Shown here: piece by piece, positions 8,357-14,874 of the stretch | Numbering within the stretch: the stretch's first letter is position 1 | How the letters are laid out: the number at the start of each line of letters is the position of its first letter | NCBI GenBank assembly: GCA_963835735.1 | Contig: CAWIGP010000005.1 | Location: 124,001 to 188,000, forward strand | DNA from: DASQMT01 sp963835735 | Lineage (GTDB): Bacteria > Actinomycetota > Thermoleophilia > Solirubrobacterales > Solirubrobacteraceae | Length of the DNA: 64,000 nucleotides | Direction: 5' to 3' | Translations under genes and position numbers: made by a program | The notes under the pieces: generated by a model | Databases searched by the model: none | Told to the model about the DNA's origin: nothing | The model's input: only the letters and a program-made list of their open reading frames with translations

Positions 8357-8739
8357 CCGACGCGGTCCGGCCGGTCGCGCGAAGCCGCGAGGAGCTGCGC
8401 GCGGCCCGGACGCTGCTCGCGGCCGGGTTCCCCTCGCAGGCGGTGTCGCGGGCGTACATGGCCGGCTTCCACGCTGCGAGCGCCGCGCTGATGGCCGTCG
8501 GCGAGATGCCCGCGACGCGCACCGGGGTCGTGTCGGAGTTCGGTCGCCGGATCGTGTCCGAGGGCGGGCTCGACCACGAGGCAGGACGCACGCTGCGCAG
8601 GCTGTTCGAGGATCGCAACGACGTCGACTACGCGCTCGCGGAGGCGCCCGGGGCGACCGCGGAGCGATCGATCGAGGGCGCGGAGCAGCTGATCTACGCG
8701 ACCGAGCGCTGGCTCGCGGAACGCTCGAAGCGGTCGTGA
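8353..8739 (+). CDS. HEPN-domain protein
   Basis: A 128-residue all-helical protein with the HEPN signature SRAYMAGFHAASAAL (residues about 32-46), which contains R33 and H40 (R-x6-H). A later helix has LFEDRNDVDYAL, where the more usual R...ADY pattern of PF05168-type HEPN proteins sits; a second RxxxxH ribonuclease motif is not visible there. It overlaps the preceding UPF0158/nucleotidyltransferase-like gene by four bases, the classic MNT-HEPN order. HEPN proteins in such pairs can be RNases or AMP-acceptor partners; which applies cannot be read from sequence. Its 3' end overlaps the convergent pseudokinase gene by 46 bases. Confidence 0.75.
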   Translation: MTDAVRPVARSREELRAARTLLAAGFPSQAVSRAYMAGFHAASAALMAVGEMPATRTGVVSEFGRRIVSEGGLDHEAGRTLRRLFEDRNDVDYALAEAPGATAERSIEGAEQLIYATERWLAERSKRS

Positions 8740-10200
8740 CTCGCGCGCAGCGCTCCGAGCGCGCGCTCGATCCGCGCGTCGCCGCGCTCCGCGTCGCGCC
8801 GCGCCACCCGCCAAGCCTTGCCGTCGGTGCGGCGCGCCGCCACAGCGAGGCGCTGATACGCGCGCTCGGCGCCGCGTAGCGCCGACCCGAGCGGGACGCG
8901 CGCGTACTCCTCCGCGGGAGCTGCGGGCAAGCCCCTGCGGGCATCGCGATGCGCCACGGCGAGTGCCTTCGCGGCGGCGACCTGGCTCGCCGCGCGGCGC
9001 GCGTCGCGCAGCTCGCGCCGCGCCTTCGCGCGCCGGGCCTGGAGCCGGTCCATGGCGCGACCCACGGCGTGCATGTACTCGTTCCGCTGCTCGCGCTCGA
9101 TGCGCTGCTCGGTCGCCACGGCGCGGCTCGGGCTCGCCGTTCGCTTCTCCGGCGACCAGTCCGCGCTTCCGGTCGCGTATCCGCCGGCGGCACTTGCGAC
9201 GAGCGCGACCGCAGCCCACGCCGACAAATGCCCGACCCGCCTCCTGCTCGGGCGCCGCTGCGGATGCGCCGGGCGGCGCTCTCGCACGGGCGCCTTCTTC
9301 GGCGCCTGGGGCTTGTGACGCGGCGCGGCCGCCGCGCTGCGCTCGCCGGCAGCGAGCGCTCGAGTGGCGGCCTCGACCAGTTGCGACGGCGAGCGGAACC
9401 GGTCGCTCGGGTCCTTCGCCATCCCCTGCGCGATCACCTCGTCGATGAGCGCCGGCAGGCCGTCGCCGCGCGTCGAGATCACCGGCGGCGGCTCGACCAG
9501 GTGAGCCTGCAGCGTCAGCAGCGGTGGGTCGTATGGGAAGGGTCGCTCACCGGTGAGGCACTCGACCAGGATGCACGTGAGCGAGTACACGTTGCTGCGC
9601 GGGCGCGTGCGCCTCCCGCGCAGTTCCTCGGGCGACCGGTAGTCGACGCCGCCGTTCGCGGCGAGCAGCTCACACCCGGCGCCGAGCGGGGACGTGACCG
9701 CGAAGTCGCCCAGCAGCGCGTGGATCGGCCCGCCCCGCCTCAGACCCACCGCTGCGGGCGTCAAGTCGCGATGGATCAGCCCCTGCGAGGCGGGCAACTC
9801 GAGCGCGCCGGCGAGCTGTCCCGCGAGCCGTAGCGCGTCACCGGGAGAGAGCGGGCCCGCGCGCAACCTGTCGGCCAGGCTGGTCGAGCTCGCGATCGTC
9901 GTCACGTAGAAGGAGTGGCCGTGGTCCCGGCGCGGTCCGCGCAGCGGCACGAGATTTGGATGCGCGCAGGGACGCTCGGACGCGCACCAGCTTCAGCGTC
10001 TCGCGCAGGCGCTCGGGATCCGCGCTCAGCTCCTCGCCGAGCACCGTGAGCGCGACCTGGGTCCCGCTCGCCGTGCGTGCCTCGAGGACCGTGTCGATGC
10101 CCGGTCGCACCGAGAGCACGCGCTCTACGCGGAACTGCGCGATCGTCGAGCCGGGCTCGATCGCCGTGTCGTGCGGGTTCTGTGTGGGTGCTCGCTTCAT
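8694..10200 (-). CDS. Membrane-anchored pseudokinase (Ser/Thr kinase-like), one frameshift
   Basis: The gene starts at ATG 10200 and changes frame near 9965, where an RxHPNLV kinase helix spans the break. The kinase fold is clear: HRDL loop, Y-SPEEL activation-segment end, and a NVYSLTCILVECLTG helix F region. Key residues are altered: the VAxK lysine is threonine (VALTVL, T52), the catalytic-loop asparagine is alanine (HRDLTPAAV), and DFG is DFA. The Gly-rich loop is also degraded. After a basic Pro-rich linker comes one membrane helix (AWAAVALVASAAGGYATG) and a C-terminal Arg/Ala-rich helical region. It is probably a pseudokinase sensor or scaffold. The start overlaps the upstream stop (TGATG). 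Confidence 0.75.
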
Positions 10201-10672
10201 CAGCCACCGTCGAAGAACGTGTTGGGCTCACCCTGCGACGCCGGCTGCGGCGCCGGCGGCGGGCTCTCGGGCGCCGCGGGCGGCGGCTGCGCGGGCGCCG
10301 GAGCCGGTGCCGGCGCGGGCGCAGGCGCGGGGCGGCGGGCGGCGGCGCTCTCCGGCGCCGGAGCCGGCGCGGGCGCTGCCGGCGCCGGAGCGGGCGCCGA
10401 GACCTGGGTCGTGGTCGCGGCCGGTGCCGGCTGCGCCGCCGTTGGCGCCGGCGTCGGCGACTTCGCTTGGGCGGCGGCGGCTCTCGCAGGTCGGGCAGCC
10501 GCGCCGCGCTGCCCAGCGCCGGCGCCTGCACCGGCTCGCCCGCGGGCGCCGGCGCAGGGGCGCGCGCAGGCGCGACCGGATCCTCAGACCCCGACAAGCT
10601 GCCCGCGCCGAACGCGGCGGCGAACACTGCGGCGCACCCCGCGCCCGTGGCGATCATCTGCTTCCTCGTCAT
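10200..10672 (-). CDS. Small Pro/Ala-rich protein with N-terminal membrane segment, one frameshift
   Basis: The gene starts at ATG 10672, overlapping the PKD gene's stop by ATGA, and ends at 10200 overlapping the pseudokinase start. The N-terminus MTRKQMIATGAGCAAVFAAAFGAG is a signal peptide or membrane anchor. The rest is a low-complexity Ala-Pro stretch, like an extended wall-spanning linker, ending NTFFDGG. The frame breaks near 10,474 in a CCG-rich run; joined, the protein is about 157 residues. I know no family. Such AP-rich tails often cross peptidoglycan, so it may link the membrane pseudokinase and the secreted PKD protein encoded on either side. Confidence 0.55.
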
Positions 10673-12888
10673 GGTCCCGGGCACGCGCTCGACCGGCTCG
10701 CGCCGGGCTGGATGCAGTTGTCCGTGCGCGTGGGCGCCTTGCCCTTGCGGATCTTGTACACGACGCGCTTGCCTATGAAGCCGTCGAGCTGCGCCTGGAT
10801 GATGATCTTGGTGCCGCCGACGAGCTGCCGCTCGAGCTGCTTGAAGCGCACCGTGCGCTGCTTCAGCTTGAGAGTCTTGGACCGGACCGGGCATTTGTCG
10901 CCCTTGCATCTGACCTTCACCTTCGTCCCCGCGGGAGCGCGCACCCGCAGCAGGCTGATCTCCGCTCCGCGGCGCGTCGTCCGGCCCGCGATCTGCACGG
11001 TCGCATCGATCAGCGTGAGCCTGCCTGAGAGCACACCCTGCGCGGGCCGCTGAGCGACCCTCACCACTCCGGTCGCCACAGCGATCGCGCCCCTGTCGTC
11101 GGTCACGCGCAGCCCGACGGTGTACGAGCCCGGCCGGGTGAACTTGCGTGACGCAACGGGGCCGGTCGCGTCGTCGAACTGACCGTCGTTGTCGGTGTCC
11201 CAGGCCTGCGTGAGCGGCCCGTCTGGATCGGCGGAGGTGGACGACAGCGTCACGGTGTCGTCCGTCATTGGTTCGCCGGGCGCCGCGCGGAACGACGCCT
11301 GCGGTGGGAGGTTGACGATCACCATGCGGGGCTCGACGTCGTCCCCGTCGCTGGTATCCGTGACCTTGAGCGCGACCATCGTGTCGCCCGCGAACAAATG
11401 TCTGGGATTCGGACCCATGGCATCGACGTCGAACTTCCGGGTCACCGGGTCATAGTCGAAGTCCCACTCGAGCTTCTTGATCTGCTGACCTGGGCTCGGG
11501 GTGGAACTTGATGTGAAAGTGACCTCCTGACCGGGCTGCGGGAAGCTCGGAGTGAATCCGAACGCCGCCGTGGGCCGATCCCGAACCCGCACCGTGTCGG
11601 TGAACTCCGCGCGCGCGCCGCCGCCATCCTGGACGCGAAGGCGTACGGTATGGCTGCCGGTCGGGAAGGTCTTCTTGTGCGACGGGCCTGCCGCCTCGAA
11701 GCCGTCGGGCCCGGTGGATGCGTTCTCATCGAGGTCCCATCGGAAGGTGAGCGCGCCGTTCACACCCGAGTCGGGATCTCTAGCGGCCTGGTTGAACGTG
11801 ATCTCGTCGGTCTTTTCGGGCGTCGGCGGCAGATAGCTGAAGTTCGCGGTGGGCCGCGTATTGACGGGGATCGTGGCGATCGCCCCAGCGGTCGCCTCGC
11901 TGACGATCCCCTCGTTATCGGTCACGCGTAGCAGGACGCGCATGTCGCCCGCGGACGTGTACGGCGAGTGGAGCACGGCCGAGCTGTTCCCGCCGAACAG
12001 ACCCGCCGGCCCCGTCCCGGGGATGTTGCCGTCGAACCATTCGTACTTGGTGATCCCGACGTCGTCGGTGGACTGGGAGCCGAACCCGACCCATTGCCCG
12101 ATGATCGGCCTCTGCCTGTCCTGCTCGGGATCAAGCGGCACGCCCATCTGGCCGGGCGGTGGGTTGATGGCCGAGTAGATGAACTTGGCCACCGGCTTGG
12201 AATTCACCCCGAAGTTCAGGGTCCCGGTATCGGAGGCGCCGAACCGATCGGTCACGCGGAGCCGTACGGTCTTGTTGCCGCCCGACAGGAAGGTGGTCGT
12301 CGCGGTGGCCGCGCCGGACTCGAAGGAGCCACTGCCGAGGTCCCACTCGTACGCTTGGATCTGATCGCCGGGATCCGGATCGCTCGACGTACCCCCGCCG
12401 AACGTCACCTCTTGGCCGATCTGCGAACGCCCCGGGCTCGCCGTGATACGGGCGACCGGCGATCGGTTGGCGATAGTCAGGCTCGCTGCGTCGAACGCGG
12501 GCGCGCCGAAATCGTCGGTGACTCTCAACTTGATCGTGAGCGGGCCAGGGGTGTTGTACGAGCGACTGGTGGAGGCCGTTGTGCCTGTGTTGGTCTCGAA
12601 CGTGCCGTTGCCGTCGAGGTCCCACTCGTGCGTGCGGATGACCCTGTCCGGATCGAGGGTCGACGCCGCGCTGAAGCTGACGGGCTGGCCGATGTTGGCG
12701 CTACTGGGTGAGATCGTGAGCGACGTCGTGGGCGCCGCGTTGGCCGCTGCTGGGAGCCCGATCAGCGCTCCGCACACGGCGAACGTCAGCGCGCCGAGTC
12801 GTCGCATGCGAACGAGGGGGACCCATGGCTGTCGCCGATCCGGGCGCAGCGGGGGGACATCGCGCGGATTCAAGCGGCCACTCGCCAT
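10669..12888 (-). CDS. Secreted protein with six PKD domains and a basic C-terminal domain
   Basis: A 739-residue exported protein. ATG 12888 is chosen because GAAGGAG lies five bases upstream; the signal peptide then has a long basic n-region and ends near ANA-APTTS (residue ~54). Six PKD/Ig-like domains of about 85-110 residues follow, each with a YEWDLDxxG-type core and a VRLRVTDxxG strand. The last ~110 residues are a lysine/arginine-rich domain with two cysteines (VRCKGDKCP) and IGKRVVYKIRKGKAP, a tail I associate with Thermoleophilia surface proteins. PKD domains usually mediate protein or glycan binding. It leads a three-gene overlapped set with the Pro-rich protein and the pseudokinase. 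Confidence 0.85.
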   Translation of the reverse strand: MASGRLNPRDVPPLRPDRRQPWVPLVRMRRLGALTFAVCGALIGLPAAANAAPTTSLTISPSSANIGQPVSFSAASTLDPDRVIRTHEWDLDGNGTFETNTGTTASTSRSYNTPGPLTIKLRVTDDFGAPAFDAASLTIANRSPVARITASPGRSQIGQEVTFGGGTSSDPDPGDQIQAYEWDLGSGSFESGAATATTTFLSGGNKTVRLRVTDRFGASDTGTLNFGVNSKPVAKFIYSAINPPPGQMGVPLDPEQDRQRPIIGQWVGFGSQSTDDVGITKYEWFDGNIPGTGPAGLFGGNSSAVLHSPYTSAGDMRVLLRVTDNEGIVSEATAGAIATIPVNTRPTANFSYLPPTPEKTDEITFNQAARDPDSGVNGALTFRWDLDENASTGPDGFEAAGPSHKKTFPTGSHTVRLRVQDGGGARAEFTDTVRVRDRPTAAFGFTPSFPQPGQEVTFTSSSTPSPGQQIKKLEWDFDYDPVTRKFDVDAMGPNPRHLFAGDTMVALKVTDTSDGDDVEPRMVIVNLPPQASFRAAPGEPMTDDTVTLSSTSADPDGPLTQAWDTDNDGQFDDATGPVASRKFTRPGSYTVGLRVTDDRGAIAVATGVVRVAQRPAQGVLSGRLTLIDATVQIAGRTTRRGAEISLLRVRAPAGTKVKVRCKGDKCPVRSKTLKLKQRTVRFKQLERQLVGGTKIIIQAQLDGFIGKRVVYKIRKGKAPTRTDNCIQPGASRSSACPGP

Positions 12889-12928
12889 GAGTGCTCCTTC
12901 CGTGGGGCGGCCTTGGCGTTTCCATTCG

Positions 12929-12958
12929 ACCCTACGCCGTGACACGCGTGCGATGCAA
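12929..12958 (-). promoter_or_regulatory. Candidate sigma-70-type promoter for the PKD gene
   Basis: On the minus strand, TTGCAT (12958-12953) is followed after 18 bases by TAGGGT (12934-12929). The expected start of transcription is about 35 bases before the ATG at 12888. The same -10 hexamer TAGGGT with an 18-base spacer occurs before the MMPL gene in this window, which supports a genuine local promoter type. It would allow the PKD-pseudokinase genes to be transcribed separately from the repeat-protein genes upstream. Confidence 0.4.
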
Positions 12959-12988
12959 GGTCCCGATCGCGGGAGGTCCGAAAGGGCA

Positions 12989-14865
12989 TCACGGCCGTAC
13001 TCCTTGTCCGAATCGGCGGCGCATCAGAGAGGCGCCAACAACTGCAAGTCCGAGCGCCCCGGCCAGCAGCGCGATCTGCCCGAGGCGGCCGCCATCGTCG
13101 GCCACCGTGCTCTCGGGCAGCGCGCTCGACAATGCCGGCGCCCGCGAGATGTCCGTTGCGGCCGCGGCCCGCATGTCGTCCGCCGCGGTCGTCGCCGGCG
13201 CCTGAGGGCCTGCGTCGTCGCCCGATGGATTTCGGCGGACCGTCAGGTCCGCGCTCGTCCGCCGCAGGCGCGCGTCATGGTGGACCGAGACGACGGTGGT
13301 CCGCCGCAGGCGCGCGTCATGGCGAACCGACACCGCGGTGGTCCGCCGCAGGCGCGCGTCATGGCGAAGCGAGATGACGGTCGGTCGCCGTGCGCGAGTC
13401 TGGTGGCGCGCGTCGTGCACCGTGACCCGCGTCGCTCCGGCCGCGGTGGCTACGGCGTCGCCCACCGGCGGAGACGCTCCGGGCGGCGACGGCCCGGTCA
13501 CAGGCGTCGCGGGCAGCTCGGTCGGCGCGGTCTCCACCGGCGGCTCCTCGGGCGGCTCACCGGCCAGCGCGAGCGCGTCCTGCACCGTGTTCGCCTGCTG
13601 GCCGGCCGACTGTTCCTGCACGTCGCCGCCGCAGTGGTTCAGGCAGGCGGCTTCCTCGTACTGGAAGATCATCTGGATCGTCGCCCCCACGTTCAGCGCG
13701 AGCGCGAGCAGCCACTCCGGCGGCACCGGCAGGCCGTCGGCGCCAAGTGCCGGCAGCGACACGTCGGACTGACCGCCGTCCGCGACCGCGATCGCCGACT
13801 CGCTCGTGCTCTGCCCCTGTGCGAGCGACTGCGACTGGGACGTGTCATGGCACTCCTCCCGGCAGCCCTGCTGGACCTGCCACACCTGTTGGATCGTCTC
13901 GGCCAGGTTTCCGGCCCCCACACCGAGGCCCGCGAGGGCCACCGCGATCTGGACGGTCTCGGCCAGCTGCACGGCCAGCTGCGTCTGGCTCGTGCCGTAG
14001 CAGAACGCCATGCAGCCGATCTGGAACTGCCACGCGAACTGGGCCGTGAAGCTCGTGTTGGCGGCCACCGCCGCTGAGGAGCCCTGGGCGGTGGCGGTCT
14101 GCGTGGTGCTCGCCAGCTGAACGGCGACCTGCGTCTGGCTGGTCGCCCAGCAATACGTCTGGCAGCCCTGCTGGATCTGCCAGATGACCTGGAACACGTT
14201 GCTCGTGTTGGCTGCGACCGCGTCCGGCGCGAGCGGCGTCGGCGGCAAAGGGCTTGCCGGGGCCGCGGTGTCGCGGGGCGCATCCGCGTCCGGCTGGTCC
14301 GGGCCGTCGGCCGCCGCGGCGTCCGGCGAACCGGCCTGCGGCTCGTCCGGTGAAGACGGCTCTGCGGCCGGCCGAGCCGGGTCGTGGCCGGTTGGTGAAG
14401 ACGGCTCTGCGGCCGGCCGAGCCGGGTCGTGGCCGGTCGGTGAGACGGCTGCGGCGACGAGACGGCTCTGCGGTCGGCGGCGAGACGGCGCTCGGTCGCG
14501 AGCGGCTGCCGGTCGGTGAAGACGGCTCTGCGGCCTGCCGAGCGAAGACTCGAGCGCGACCGACGAGGACGGCCCTGCGGCCGGCGAAGACGGCTCTGGG
14601 GCCGGCGAAGACGGCGCTGCGGCCGGCGGAGACGGCTCGGATACCGTCGGCGGAAGCGGCTCCGTCGCGCCCGGTGGCTCGGCCTCTTCCGAGTTCAGCA
14701 GGCGGCGGCCGGCGGCGCCGCGGCCTGTGATGCCTCATCGGCGGCCCACGCCTGGGAGGTCCCGACGAGCGGCGCGAGCACCGCGAGCGCGCACAGACAG
14801 CCGCCGACCGGCCGGTTACCCGGCCGGCCGGCGGTGTCCGATGAGCGCACGGGGGGAACGCTCAC
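12989..14865 (-). CDS. Secreted Gln/Cys repeat protein B with C-terminal membrane anchor, frameshifted in its low-complexity part
   Basis: The gene starts at GTG 14865, nine bases after the stop of repeat protein A. The signal peptide (CLCALAVLAPLVGTSQAWA) is followed by a Pro/Ser/Ala-rich linker in which the frame changes at about 14,700 and twice more before 14,400. From 14,250 down the frame is stable. Four units of ~60 residues carry WQxQxGCxxxCxxTSQxQ-type motifs (CQTYC, CMAFC, CREEC, CLNHC). A Pro-rich stretch follows, then three 14-residue HDARLRRT repeats, then a terminal hydrophobic helix with MRRR. I recognise no family. Export and anchoring are clear from sequence; the function is unknown. 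Confidence 0.6.
13257..13382 (-). repeat. Three tandem 42-bp units inside repeat protein B
   Basis: Units begin at 13257, 13299 and 13341 on the plus strand with gtccgccgcaggcgcgcgtc and differ at a few later positions. They are in frame in the minus-strand gene and encode 14-residue repeats with an HDARLRRT core. The strong positive charge suggests contact with wall polymers or nucleic acid, but that is only an inference. Confidence 0.85.
14351..14440. repeat. Two tandem 45-bp units in the linker of repeat protein B
   Basis: A 45-base unit starting tgaagacggctctgcggccg occurs at 14351-14395 and again at 14396-14440, with one difference near the end. On the minus strand it encodes a Pro/Ala/Ser-rich segment. 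Shorter relatives of the same gacggct pattern surround it up to about 14,640. Expansion or miscounting of such units may explain the frame changes in this part of the gene. Confidence 0.8.
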
Positions 14866-14874
14866 ACCTTGCCC

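Noticed and set aside
12989..13110. LPxTG sortase signal at the end of repeat protein B
   Set aside because: The C-terminus has a hydrophobic helix and MRRR, but the nearest candidates read LPEST and LPATP, not LPxTG. I keep only a membrane anchor.
13257..13382. Possible CRISPR array
   Set aside because: The three 42-bp units are directly adjacent with no spacers, are in frame with a coding region, and there are no cas genes nearby.
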